Origin: Tillandsia leiboldiana
Taxonomy: Eukaryota; Streptophyta; Magnoliopsida; Poales; Bromeliaceae
Assembly: GCA_029204045.2 (NCBI GenBank)
Contig: CM055071.1
Location: 24,537,693-24,601,692 of the forward strand
Reading direction: 5' to 3'
DNA: 64,000 bases
Shown here: positions 44,792-57,315 of the stretch, piece by piece
Numbering within the stretch: position 1 is the stretch's first letter
Layout of the letters: each line of letters begins with the position of its first letter
Position numbers and translations under genes: made by a program
Notes under the pieces: generated by a model
The model's input: only the letters and a program-made list of their open reading frames with translations
Databases searched by the model: none
Told to the model about the DNA's origin: nothing

Positions 44792-45661
44792 TCAAACGGG
44801 TGAGGGGTAGAGAGCTTCGCAAAGCCCTCTACGAATCGACGGTAGTATCCTGCTAGGCCCAAAAGCTCCAACCTCTGTCATCGTCGTAGGTCTAGGCCAA
44901 TCCCGAGTGGCATCAATCTTCGTCGGGTCCACTGCCACTCCTGCGGCTGAAACCACATGGCCTAAAAATGAAACTTCCCGCAGCCAAAATGCGCACTTTT
45001 TCAATTTGGCATATAGCTCCTTCTCCCTCAGAAGTTGCAGCACTATCCTCAAGTGCTCCTCATGCTCTATGTCGCTTCGGGAATACACCAAGATATCATC
45101 GATGAACACTACTACAAATCGGTCCAAGTACGGCTGGAATACTCGGTTCATCAGATCCATAAAGGCGGCAGGGGCATTAGTCAACCCAAATGGCATCACC
45201 GTGAACTCGTAATGCCCGTACCGTGTTCTGAACGCCGTCTTGGATACATCCTCAGCCTTCACCCTCAACTGGTGGTAACCGGACTGGAGGTCTATCTTCG
45301 AGAAGACCGTAGCTCCCTGAAGCTGATCAAACAAATCATCAATCCGTGGGAGGGGATACTTATTCCAGACGGTCACTTTATTTATCTCTCGGTAATCCAC
45401 ACACAACCTGAGCGACCCATCTTTCTTCTTCACAAACAGAATCGGCGCTCCCCACGGAGAAACACTGGGTCTAACAAACCCTCGATCCATCAGGTCTTGC
45501 AACTGAGCCTTCAGCTCTCTCAACTCTGCAGGTGCCATCCTGTAGGTTGCCTTGGAGATTGGTGCAGTTCCAGGGACTACATCAATCACAAACTCTATCT
45601 CTCGATCCGGCAGCATAGAAGATAACTCTGGGGGGAAACACATCCGGGTACTCACGGACAA
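44792..45661 (-). pseudogene. E7 reverse transcriptase (best-preserved RT, truncated by frameshift)
   Basis: One 289-residue minus-strand frame covers the linker (FPPELSSMLPDREIEFVID) and fingers and palm: VKKKDGSLRLCVDYREINK, SKIDLQSGYHQLRV, GHYEFTVMPFGLTNAPAAF and catalytic FIDD (plus-strand bases 45096-45107). It then runs through the thumb (LREKELYAKLKKCAFWLREV, FLGHVVSAAGV). The frame is lost near 44868, where LGLAGYYRRF is expected. The first methionine-like codon is internal to pol. Confidence 0.9.
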
Positions 45662-46135
45662 TAGGGATGTCCTCGAGTGCGGGCATCGCCATAGGCACCT
45701 CTACCACAGGTTGCTAGGAAAGCGACGCAACCACGACTCAGCATCTGTCGTGCTCTGGCGGAAGATATCATCGCAGCAAACAAAGTGCTCTGGCATCCCC
45801 TATAAACATACTTCTCCTGACACAGCTCACAGAGGGTCATGTCCTCTCTCTACAATCAATGGTAGCATAATACTGGGACAACCAGTCCATACCCAACACT
45901 ACATCAAATTCCGGAGGTGACGTAGGAGCAACAGATCAATAGGCAAAATCCAGGTTCCTAACTGCACTGGGCAGGACCGACAACACTCGTCTACGTGCAA
46001 CACGTGATCTGGAATCTGAACCTCACGTGCACAAGCTAACAGTCCTATCTCTAGCCCATGCAAGGATGCAAATGCTCTACTGATGAATGAGTGCGATGCT
46101 CCAGTATCAATAACGCGCTCTAGTGCGCGTAGAGG
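45662..46135 (-). pseudogene. E7 aspartic protease and linker (frameshifted)
   Basis: Minus strand. The active site DTGASHSFISRAF has its DTG at 46108-46100. The chain reads on to IPDHVLHVDECC, loses frame near 45905 (LGMDW appears in the next frame), and the linker SARARQMLSRGCVAFLA follows near 45720-45780. The polyprotein-processing protease is therefore broken, although its active-site motif survives. Confidence 0.82.
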
Positions 46136-47469
46136 AGATGAGAATAATACACACCACCTGATCGGCTGCTAAGGAATCCTCAACCTGAGCGGCGTACACT
46201 CGCCCGCTCGGAGGTTGTCGCCTGTCTGGCTGTCGCGACGAAGTGGCATGATCTCCCTGGCCAAAACTAGGCAAAGCTCCTACTACCTGCAAAGGCGAAG
46301 GAGGAGTCGATGTTGTCGATAGTGCTGGCGACCCTGCTCTTGGGCAAGACCACGCCATATGTCCCGACTGTCCACAACGGTAACACCGGCCCTACCGCTG
46401 CTCACACTACTGAGGTGTATGGGATCGCTGCAAATGACACATCGGTCGGGCACCTCTGCTGCTGCGGCTGCTCCTGTCTAGGCTGCCGAAAACCTCCAGG
46501 TCTCTGCCTCCTCTGAGACCCACGACCCTGAGACTGGAATCGTGGTGGTCTCGGGGTCTCGGTCTACTCGATTGTCCAAAATCCGGCGGCGCTGGACGCT
46601 TCTCTCCCGAGCTGGTCCCTGGTGCTCCCTCCTCCCTCTCTGACATAATCCCGATCCTCGGGCGACCCACCGAGCATGCTCTATCGCCGCATCCAGAGTC
46701 GGCGATCGACGAGAATGTAGAAGGTGATAAATATCCTGATGTAGTCCTCTCTCAAATAGATCAACCCTCTGAGCCTCATCCTGGGCGACGCGGGGTACAC
46801 TGTTCAGCAACCGTTGAAATGCGCGAACATACTCATGAAGAGGCCGACTCCCCTACTGAAGACGTCGCAAATCCCATTCCAGCTTCTGCTTTGCACTGTC
46901 GGGAAAGTAAGCCCCGAGTAGCAAGGCACGAAACTCCCTCCAGGCCAACAACTGCACTCCCGTGGTCCAACTGGATGAACTAGATGCCACCAAGTCTCGG
47001 CATCCTTCTCTAAAAAGTGCGTGGCCAGATGCACCTGATGTTTCTCCTGGATGAACAGATTCTCGAACAGCTTTTCCATTGCTGTAATCTAGTTCTCTGC
47101 CTCCCAAGGTTCCGAACTCTGCCCTGAGAATCGTGGGGATGAAATTGGCTGATATACGACAACCGGTCAGTGAGCTCTGTCTGCTCCTGTACTGTCAACG
47201 TAGGAGAAATCTGGGTCGAGGTCGACGATGTCGCAATCGGATGTACTACTGGCGGTACCGCAGGAGACGCTCTCTGCTCAGGCATGCGCATATGCGCTCC
47301 ATATTCTCCTCCTGGCGCCTAGCCGCCTCCTCCTAGCGCCGTAACGCCTCTGACATCTGGGCTACCTGGCCCGTACTCCCGGACCTCACTCTGCTCGGCC
47401 TCCCACTGCTCGGGTCTCCTCATCTGATGCAGGATGCACCCTCATCGCTGCATGACGTCTCGGAGGCAT
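46136..47469 (-). pseudogene. E7 gag with CCHC zinc knuckle (frameshifted)
   Basis: Start ATG at 47469-47467 (MPPRRHAAMRVHPASDEE). An early stop follows (VGGRAE). Capsid pieces in later frames are KLFENLFIQEKHQVHLATHF with AETWW (about 46990-47060), VAQDEAQRVDLFERGLHQD and RRSPTLDAAIEHARWVA. The nucleocapsid knuckle CYRCGQSGHMAWSC is at 46385-46344 and has the normal C-x2-C-x4-H-x4-C spacing. Gag should package the RNA; this copy has several frame breaks. Confidence 0.82.
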
Positions 47470-47748
47470 TGCAGGCAACTGCAACAAAAGCCAAATGTCA
47501 GAAACAGAAAATCTCTCGACCCGATCGAGCGAAAGTCTAAAACATGTCACCCATTCTAAAGCATTATGTCATCTGTAGCCAACATAAACCACTTTAGAGA
47601 ATAAACATGTAAGGTCACTCGCCCCAATCCCCTAGGGGACCGACAGACTCAATCAGGACTCTCGCTAAAGTCACGTCTCTCACGACAGTCATCCTACTGT
47701 CCAACCAATAGCCTAGGGTCACTATGTCCTCAACGACTTATATACCTA
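47470..47748 (-). other. E7 leader between PBS and gag
   Basis: Untranslated leader by position, sharing several blocks with the E2 leader (18903-19178). Confidence 0.6.
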
Positions 47749-47761
47749 GGCTCTGATAACA
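47749..47761 (-). promoter_or_regulatory. E7 primer-binding site
   Basis: The minus strand reads TGTTATCAGAGCC, one mismatch from the tRNA-iMet complement. The 8-nt spacer GATTAGGG (47762-47769) separates it from the LTR. Confidence 0.83.
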
Positions 47762-47769
47762 CCCTAATC

Positions 47770-48161
47770 TGTCACGCCCTGCAGTCGAAACTGCGACCCG
47801 GGCTCGCCAACAGATCCGCCATCTGCACGGGAAACCACGCACAGACGAAGCGACTAACCTGCAAGTAAATCTATAGCTAAACAAATAACAGAGCTGAAAT
47901 GAAACTAAACTACAGAATCATAAACTGAACATCTGAATCCACATAAATCTAAAAATCCAAAATATAGTTCTCTCACTATGAAAATAAATACACTCAGACT
48001 ATCCAGTACAAAACTGAAAACTCAAAAATACAGGGTACCTCTGCCTCTGGTTCTCAACAAGACTCGGGTAAGAAACTAGTCGGCCATGTCCTTACCTCGA
48101 TATGCTGTCTCCGAACGAGCTAAAGCCGGAAGCAGCCGCCTTAGGAAACCTGTCACCACAG
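47770..48161 (-). mobile_element. E7 5' LTR, cut by the assembly gap
   Basis: The plus strand starts TGTCACGCCCTGCAGTCG and follows the E2 LTR (3707 onward) through CTCGCCAACAGATCCGCC and ACTAGTCGGCCATG. It stops at the N run after CCTGTCACCACAG. Confidence 0.85.
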
Positions 48162-48261
48162 NNNNNNNNNNNNNNNNNNNNNNNNNNNNNNNNNNNNNNN
48201 NNNNNNNNNNNNNNNNNNNNNNNNNNNNNNNNNNNNNNNNNNNNNNNNNNNNNNNNNNNNN
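48162..48261. other. Assembly gap of exactly 100 N
   Basis: Exactly 100 unknown bases, the conventional placeholder for a scaffold gap of unknown size. Confidence 0.99.
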
Positions 48262-49622
48262 CCGCCTGATACTTATTAAGCTCGCTTCCCTACTATGAGT
48301 TCCCCGTCACGACGACACCGGTCGCGCGGACCACGGCGGACGCAGCGACAGTAAGACAACAAAAGTTCCCGCATGCGTCGGGGTACCCCAGTCATACCAC
48401 CAAACCCGTACCGATGAGCCCTTGAAAAAAAAAACCCACGACAAGGGAAAAACCCACTAAGCGCCCTCATACGGCTCAAGAGGTGCCACAAAAAATGCTC
48501 TGGTTCACGAACTACGAAAAAAAATCTCCCCCCGAAAATAACGCACCCACCCCGTCCCCAACACGGACCACCTTCACCCCGTCACCAACACGGGCCACTA
48601 GCTCGGAGCATAACCACCATCCCGGTTGTCCGCTCCGACTGTCCGTCCTACCGAGGCGACGGTCAAACTAAAGCTAGGTTTCACTCTAAGACCTACCACA
48701 AGGTCTACCCCACAGCAAAAGCTGCATGCAGGGCACCTAGCCGAAAGTGACCATGCCAGAGCTCCAAGTAGTCAACAGATCGCGTTGACCCAACACTTGC
48801 CCCAATTAATCAACGACACAAACGCACCCAACTAGCCTCAGACTATGCCTTGGTCATGGAAGCTGGCGACAAAAACCAAGAGAATGGTCCTACTTCCGTC
48901 CTGGCACCATAGGGGGGTGCGATAGTTTGGTTAACCACTAACCTCGGCCCAATCCGCAATCCTTGCCCCTCCAGCACCGGGCATCGAACGAGCTGTAAAC
49001 CTCCAGACCAAACAGTGACACTCCCAACTAGGAAATTCTAAGCTCAAAGCCCATGAACAAAGGCCTCCAGGTACAATAACTCCCATACCGAAAACCTATC
49101 AGGTCGGAAAGGACATGCAACGAATATAGCGAGAAAAATCCTGTCATAAAGTTGCCTAGGTTTACTAAGCGCACTCGAGGGATCAAGCGCCAACCCACCA
49201 GTAACACACCTAACCGACCCTCTTTGCAGAACACATGAACCCAACCCAGAGCTACCCCACACCCCCCCCTGTAAAATAGCTAATGCACCACCCGCGTCAA
49301 AAAGCTAAACCCCCAATATAAAGTCGCCACTTACGCAACTTGTGCGAAGCGAGACATGGCCTCTCTAACCAAATCGAGCCAAACGAACAAGATTTACTAG
49401 CCCCGGTGGTCTCCTTTTTAACCAAAGGAGCACCCCAAACCCCCACCACGACGATTTCTACAACCATCGCAGTGACTACAGTAAAACCCGAACTATGGGT
49501 ACCACCGTAGGGGAGAATCCTCATTCCTACCATACCTTGCCATACCTTGCCAATGTAAAAAAATCGGCCGACTATCTGCTGTAACCAAAACTAGAAGACC
49601 TAAAAGTACAACCTTAGACAGG
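48262..49622 (-). other. Second copy of 24849-26232 (integrase fragment plus unassigned sequence)
   Basis: Begins CCGCCTGATACTT, the same bases at which 24849 departs from E1. The integrase fragment is garbled further (RDRCRRDGEL, then VGKRA), with many small indels relative to the first copy. Confidence 0.75.
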
Positions 49623-52600
49623 AGGCTTGTCACGCCCCGGGGTCGAAACTGGCGACTCGAGCTCGCCAAACAGATCCGCTGTCGAAACGGAAGCCCCGCA
49701 CCGACGAAGCGTCTAACTTGCAAAGATAGAACTACAGATAACAAGATATCAGAGCGGAAAAATAAAAGCTGTAATATAAATCCAACTACTATAAAGCTGA
49801 AAATAAATACAAGGTCCATCTCCCAAATACCTGAATAATACAAATAAAAATCCACCTATACAACATCTATGAATCCAAAAAGGGAGATAACAAAAACTAG
49901 AAATATAACAATAAACAGTGAATCCCACAGTCCGGGATGGTACATCTACCTAACTCTAAAGGAACTATGCTGGTAGGGAACTATCTCGTGACTCCCTGTC
50001 CTCGGTCCGTCGCGCCAGCTCAGGCAAGAACGGAAAGAAAAGCCTCAGCAACCTGTCACCGACAGAGGGTGTGAGACTACATCCTACAGTAGTTCTCAGT
50101 AGGTACCGTCTCCAAGACCCACGGTCTGCCCACTAAGTCTACTAGAGGCAGAGATAACAGAAAAAGACAGCGATGAAGAAAAACTAAGCTGGAAAAGTCT
50201 ACAGCTATCATGCCTCTATCTACTTTGCTCAAAAGGGAAAACACAGATGATGGTATGCCTCCACTCGCTACTGCTAATATGTCTCGTATCATGTTCAAAC
50301 AAAAACTCATCTATGAACATGCTATATGAACTCAGTCTCACATATCACCCAATCTCAATGACTGTCCCTCTTTGGACCAGTCAAGCCTGCGCTCATCTAC
50401 TGCCACTCATGCCCAAACAGGGCTTGGTCTTACGTAGGGTGTCCCTCAGGGACTATCTCAGTAACCACATCGCAGCCTCGTCAGCTCGGTATCATCATCG
50501 CATCCGGAGCGTAGCTCGCGGGGAGCGACCCCGCGAACTCAAGTATCTCACAACTGGCAATAAAACCTCAGTCTCAGCAGGCTATAATCCATGATCAAGA
50601 TCGGAACTCAATGCTCAACTAGCATAACTCGGTCGGAGAAAGAATCCACGACTCAATCAGGAAATGCCCACACAATCTCAAAGCTATGTCGGAGAAACCT
50701 CGATGACTCAATCTCAGAAAGTTAACCACTAAAAGAAAGTACACAACCACTGGGACCACCGTCAGCCCAAACGGCTCCCAAAACGACACCCCACTCATAG
50801 ACGAGAACCGTCTGACGCAGCAAGGGTCTGAGAATCTCGTTAGGCCGATGCCTAGAACCCAATCAAATAAGAAAATACTCTAGGCTTAGCCTATCGAAGT
50901 TCTCGATCCCTTACCGTTCAGGGATTCGGCTCCCTCGTTAAAGTGGGAAACCAACACAACAAGCTAAACTCACGGGCTGGAAATGCTCTACAACCAAATA
51001 GCGGAGGGTCCGAAAACCCCGGGAGACTGATACCTACGACCCCAATCAAACAAGAACAGGCTATAGGCGTAGCCTCCCGTTGCTTTCGTCCCTAGAAAGA
51101 AATCACCCTTAGAACCCAGATCACTCACCCCTGTCGGTGAGAACAATTTAGGAGAAAAGGTGACCTTTATTATAAATACCGTCTTGAATTGAGAAAACCA
51201 ACTTTTATAGATTTTAGTTCTCTGAGAAAATCAGTTAAAAATAAGTTTATTTTCCGGACTCCCAAGGGTTAATGCCTCCGCCCAATCAAACAAGAACAGG
51301 CTTCGGCGACCCCTAGAAATTCGGAAGGAAAAACACTGGTTTACTAAAATCATGAGTGTCAAAAAACATTTTGGGTTCAAGGTCCAGATAACACATGCTC
51401 ACCACGATCACAACTTGGTGGTGACAACCAACTAGAGAAATACCCAAAGATTCGGGCCACCGTTTTCCCAAACGGTTCCCAAACACTAAACCTGGCCTAA
51501 CACGGCTACCAGACCCCACTCAGCCCCCAGGCCCGAGTGCAACATACGTCCCCAATGCCCTGACCACTCCCCACTACCCAGGCGAGGAACTCTATGTCCT
51601 GAAAGAAATGCAATGTGTGAGATGACTAAAGCATAAAAGAACCTAGCCCAGATTAAGGTTCTCTATTGGTCTGGTTAAACACAGGCAACATATGACAGGG
51701 TGCTAGTCAAGGTTCCAATAATACACTTATTCTAGCATGATCCTATCATAATAGAATTAGAAGGAAGTCCGCAGACTTAGCGAAAATCCAACCCACCTCA
51801 GTAAGCCACCAATTGCTCGTAGACACTTGCAATTGGCCTCCACGCGATTCCTTGCCTCCACCGAGTCCGCACGCAAAACGGAGCACGCCGCCGAGTCCGC
51901 ACGCAAAAAGTAGCACGGTGCCGGAGTTCGCACGCAAATGGGGCACGGCACGTGCCTGGTCCGCACGCAAAACGGAGCACGGTGCCGGAGTCCGCACGCA
52001 AAATGGAGCAAGCTGCCAAGTCCGCACGCAAAACGTAGGTCCGCACAAAAGGGTGCCGCCCCCAAACGGTGCCGCCGCAAGTCCGCACGCAAAACGGAGC
52101 ACGGTGCCGGAGTCCGCACGCAAAACGGAGCACGCCGCCGGTGTCCGCACGCAAAATGGTGCAGTAAAACACTGTCCCTAACACGCATAAGAGCATGGGG
52201 TCAAATCCAATGTCCAAAAGGATGCCCCAAACTGTGCCAAAAACACCGCAAAAATCAACACGCGGACCTACCCTCGACAGCATCGCGCCGCCTATCTGGC
52301 TTTTGGAACACCTCGCGCGCACCGCGGTCCACGGCGCACCGCGAGGTCCACGGCGCACCGCGAGGTCCACGGCGCACCGCCGCCCCCACGAAATCCCCTC
52401 CCTCTCTCCCTCTTGGTGCTCGGTTAGAGAAGAAAAGGAAAAAGAGAGGAGATGGGGTGCGCGGGTGGAGAAGGAAGAAAGAAGAAAGGAAGAGGAGGGG
52501 GGGGTGTGGTCCATTGGACCCACCCCACGGAGCCCCGCCACCTGGCGGTCCACCCCACAGGGCTGGCGCGCACCTGCTGCGCGACGGCGCCACACCCCTG

Positions 52601-53252
52601 CGCCCACGGGCGCGCGCCCCCGCGCGCCCACGTCGACGCGGTAGCCCGTGTGCCACACGGGCGCGTTACTCCGCGCCACACAGGGGCGGGACACCCCGCG
52701 CGCCCCCCGCCCCGCGCCGCGCGCGCAAATGGGGGCCCGCCACATGACGGCCCCCGCGCTGACCCCGCAGAAGGCGCGCGCTTCCCCAGCGCGCCAGCAG
52801 CTGGCGCCTTGCGCAGCACGCCACCCGCGCCTCGAGCCGCATGCCATCGCCTCGGAATCCGTGTCGTCTCGAGATTCGCGCACGTTTCGCCCGTTTAAGC
52901 CCGGAAACAACCAATTTTTACTCTTTTCGCGCGCTGAGTCCGTTTTTGGCATCCATTCGACGCACAACGAACTCAATACACCAAAAATAGGTGTTTTCTC
53001 ACCACCAAGCACACAGTCGAAGCGTTTTTCGCGCGCTGAGTCGTTTTTGGCATCCATTCGACGCACAACGACTCAATACACCAAAAATAGGTGTTTTCTC
53101 ACCACCAAGCACACGGTCGAAATATTTTCACGCGCTGAGTCCGTTTTTGGTATCCATTCGACACACAACGGACTCAATACACCAAAAATAGGTTTTTCTC
53201 ACCACTAAGCACACGGTCGAGGCGCACGGGGATTCTGGGACACCACAAGGCT
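49623..53252 (-). mobile_element. Second copy of solo LTR S1 with TSD AGGCT
   Basis: AGGCT at 49623-49627 and 53248-53252 flanks 49628-53247 (3620 bp versus 3633 bp). The 31-bp array (about 51860-52170) is scrambled by small indels and one distorted stretch near 51945-52080, where the first copy is regular. The 101-bp array is at about 52930-53230. Confidence 0.88.
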
Positions 53253-53718
53253 ACCCGTTACCCACGACCGAAAACAGCTGACACCCTAACAAACACCAGC
53301 AGATTACACTACCACCAGCCACCGTTGCTAACGGATGACCAGGACGTCGGCAGAGGAAGGGGTTCGGAAAACAAAAGCCGACGCAATGATCTGCTGTGTT
53401 AATAGCCGCACCAAGTGCATGAACACCGTCAGCAATCCCACCGTGTCCTGTGCCGGTTGATTAGTCCATTGATTCCCAGAACCATCAAGAACCCGGTGGT
53501 AGCCGGCCTCGACCCCAACCTCCAAAACAACACGACTACACCAGCACAACACCCGAGCTAAATAAAGAAACAATTACTCAACAATCCCGCACTCTCGCAT
53601 CTCTACGCACCTATACCCTAATCATTTCATTAGTTAGTAGCCAGCGGTAATGTACTCTGTGGATGTTGGACAGCGACTGCTGTGGTTAAAGTTATTTTTC
53701 TCTGATACCATCTTAATC
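53253..53718 (-). pseudogene. Second copy of E4 gag candidate, leader and PBS
   Basis: Corresponds to 29876-30343. The PBS-like TGGTATCAGAGA and the spacer GATTAAGA are kept. The gag candidate is altered by a lost base near 53480. Confidence 0.55.
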
Positions 53719-56480
53719 TGTCACGCCCCGGGGATTTAAGTAGGCGGAAGAAAAGCAGATATTTTTTTTTTTTTTGAATACCCTTTCCCCCGGTGTGTGC
53801 CAAGATCTGCCGCATATACAAATTCACTCCGCAAACGGGCGGAGTCTCCTTTGTATATGCACGGCGTCACGATTACAATAATCACTTTAACCACCACTAG
53901 TCCAAGAGTGGAGTAAAAGAGTATATACAACAATATTGCATAAGCATCAAGAGGCCGACTAACTTTGAAAGGATAAATCCGTAGGTTTTTAAAACGTGCC
54001 CACCACGACACACCTATATGTTTAAAATCATTTTCGCAATCCATAAATCCACAGGGTTTTAAAAAAACGGTGCCCACCGACACCTATGTTTTTCAAAGTT
54101 ATTTTCGCAATGCTTTTTCGGTAGTTTGAAAACAGCGGCTAACAGATAATGAAGTAACCAATCATCCACAGAAGTATGAAATCATCCCAACATCCACATC
54201 CACCGTACAAATGTAAAACTCACATAGCTACTAATAGATAATGAAACGAGCATAAGGAAAGTAAAAACAGTCTTAGCCTCGAAGGTCCAACAATCCTCTC
54301 GTCGCGGCCTCACCGTCGCCCGAGCCCCCACCCCTGACTGAGCCTACCACAATATGGGAAGTCAGTGCACATGGTGTAAAGTATGAGATGCAGGAAAGGC
54401 TGTAAATAAGAAAAAAGCAAGAACCAGTGCATCCACCCCTCCTCATCATGCAATCGACGGTAATCCCCCCTGTATAACCCAACTGAGCACCTCCCCCCCC
54501 GCAAACCACATCGAGCACCTGCCTCGGCAAAACCCACCGAGCACCTGCCGACAAAACAACCGAGCACCTGCCTCGGCAAACCCCACCGAGCACCTGTCTC
54601 CGCAAACCACACCGCTCTCACCTTGGCCTCTAACCCCCCACCTACGGGGCCCCCCACTATGTCACCTTGTGGGTGCACGGGTCAACATACCACTTTTCCG
54701 GAAAAGCACACCCTCGCGGTGGCCAAACCGCTGGTGTGCGTGCAACAACCTCGAGCATCGTAAGCCATAGTATAATATAACATAGAGCACCGCGACACTC
54801 AGTCGCCATAAATAATATAATAATGATTCTTGAGCATAAACAGGGTTAAACATACTTCAACATGCTATTACTTTATTCTTACCAATTACCCTCAGTTCCA
54901 GACCAAAAACAAAGTCGAAAGGGGTACCCACCTTGACGTGCATTGACTGGGACACTCGGACTCGTCTCGTGCCCCCGTACAGTTCTCAGACCTAAAAGTC
55001 CCCCCCAAAATAAGTGTTAGTAACACTAAGATTTAACACCCAAAAACGCCAAACATTGACTCGAAACTGAAACGCCGACGCGGCCCTAGGACCCCGACGG
55101 TGGCTAGGCCAAAACTCGCGTGGCGAAAATCCCCGCACGGCACCAACGCGTGCGGCACGCACCGCCACGTGGGCAGCCCCGCGTGGCACCAGCCCGCGCG
55201 GCGCGGCCTTCCTGAGGGCGGCCCCGCGCGGCACCTGCCCGCACGGCGCCTTGCTTGCGGGCGGCGCGCCGCGCGCACCAGCCCGCGCGGCGCCTGCCTG
55301 TAGGCAGCCCCCGCGCGCACCCCCGCGCGGTGCGCTGCTTGCGGGCCCCCGCGCGGCACCAGCCCGCGCGGGGGCTGCCTGCTGGAGGCCCCGCGCGGCA
55401 CCAGTCCGCGTGGCGCCTGCCTGCAGGCAGCCCCGTGCGGCACCAGCCGCGCGGTGCGCTGCACCAGCCCGTTCGGTGCGCTGCCTGCGGCAGCCCCGCG
55501 GCAGCCCCGCGCACCACCCGCGCGCGCGCCTGCCTGCATGCAGCCCCGCGCGGCACCAGTCCGCGCGGGCGCTTGCCTGCAGGCAGCCCCGCGCGGCACC
55601 AGTCTGCGCGGTGCGCTTCTTGCGGGCGGCCCCGCGCGGCACCAGTCCGCGCGGGCGCCAGCCTGCAGGCAGCCCTGCGCGCACCAGCCCGCGCAGTACG
55701 CTGCCTGCGGGCAACCCCGTGCGGCACCAGCCCGCAGGGGCGCCTCGCCTGCGGCGGCCACGCACGGCACCAGCCCGCGGGGGCGCCTCGCCTGCGGGCG
55801 GCCACGCACGGCACCAGCCCGCGCGGTGCCCTTTTCGCGGCCGGTACATCGCGCTGCGGCGGCGGCGGGGCGAGGGCAGCGACACACGCATGGGACTTGC
55901 CCCGACCCCGACGCGACACGGCAAGAAAAACCCAACCACAAAAAACCAGAAAACTCTAACCTCTCACCTTGATTTCGCTAGAGGAGGAGGAAGAAGGAGG
56001 ATCGCCCGCTCCTCGCTCGATCAACCCCGCGGAAAGGAAGCAATTTCTCCTTCCCTCTCCCCTCTCTCTCATTTTCTACGCCGCTTTCTTGAAAAGAGGG
56101 AAAAGATGGATTTCGGGTTTTTCCCCCCTACGCACCCCGATCGGAATAAGGCTAAACAAAATTAATAAATTAAAAACCAGTTAAATCCTTACCATTCAAA
56201 ATTTGAACGAGGGGTCCAGATTACCTCGGAAAGCGTGCCGATCGCCAGCACGAATTCCGATGTGCCCAAGGATAGAGAACTTCAAAAGTCTTTTTTGGGA
56301 GATCTCAGAGTCGGAAATTGAATCCGATCGCGCCACAATTCACCGTTTTGCGAGCTCTAGCATTTAAAAATACTCGCAAACCCGACGATCAGCCCAGAAT
56401 TTCTCGAATTTTCAACCCCTAACAACTGAGATAAAATAAATTAGAACCAAAACGAAAAGAGGAAAGGTCGTGGTATTACA
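53719..56480 (-). mobile_element. Second copy of E4 5' LTR
   Basis: Corresponds to 30344-33133 (2762 versus 2790 bp). The missing bases are mostly single letters in G/C runs of the GC-rich array (about 55150-55840). Confidence 0.85.
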
Positions 56481-57315
56481 CGGGATGAACCGTTGGCGCG
56501 ATGTCATGCAACGACTGATTGTGAATTGAGAACAGTGACCCTTCCACGAGCTGGACTGGAGGAGTTCATTTTCATAAGTTGCCAAGGTACCCTTCCTGCA
56601 TGAATGGCTTCAGGGGTTTTGGGTTAGATGCCACCACTTGAGCGTTGGTGACGATTAGGACTAGAGGTTGTGTCCCTAGGGGTCATGGTTAGATCGTAGC
56701 CTCCGTTTTTGTAGCCACGGCAGGAATGACCTCACACTTCTCTTTGTGCTGAAATTTATGAGCAGGACGAAAACTTCGAAAGGCTACTACAGAAATGGAG
56801 ACAGTGCCTGAACCTGTTCTTGTTTGATGGGGCGAAGGCACTGGTCTTTCAGAATTTTCGGACTTTTCGTTAATTTCAACTGTTTTCTAAATAGAGAGTT
56901 GTGGTTGACAACTTTCCTGCAGGTGGGGCTTTACCTTTCTTGTTTCGTTGTGTTGGCAAACTTCGAGTAGATTTGGACGAGTTAGTACCGTGGGTTTGCT
57001 TTTTGAGGTTGTTGCTTGTCCCCGCAATTTGTTGGAAGTCCTCGTGTTCCACATCCCAGCCCGTGATTGACTCACTCCACTTAAGATCCGTGAGTGTTTG
57101 GAATACGAGGGACGCCCGTTGCGAATCCTGTCTTGTGAGGTGAGAGGATTGCGCAACAGGGGCATGCCCTACTTGTCTTTGTTGAGGAGCAATCACGGGA
57201 GTGAGTGGCGATTGGGGAGCTGGAGTCGGTGTTGATGGATACCCACCCATCTGTTTGAGACTCCCGTTGAGGTTTGTTAGTTTCGAGGACGAAACTTTCT
57301 TTTAGTGGGGGAGGA
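56481..57315 (+). pseudogene. Second copy of E6 pol remnant
   Basis: Corresponds to 33134-33968, with the same protease tail, the same scrambled middle and chromodomain end, and the PPT next to the LTR. Confidence 0.72.
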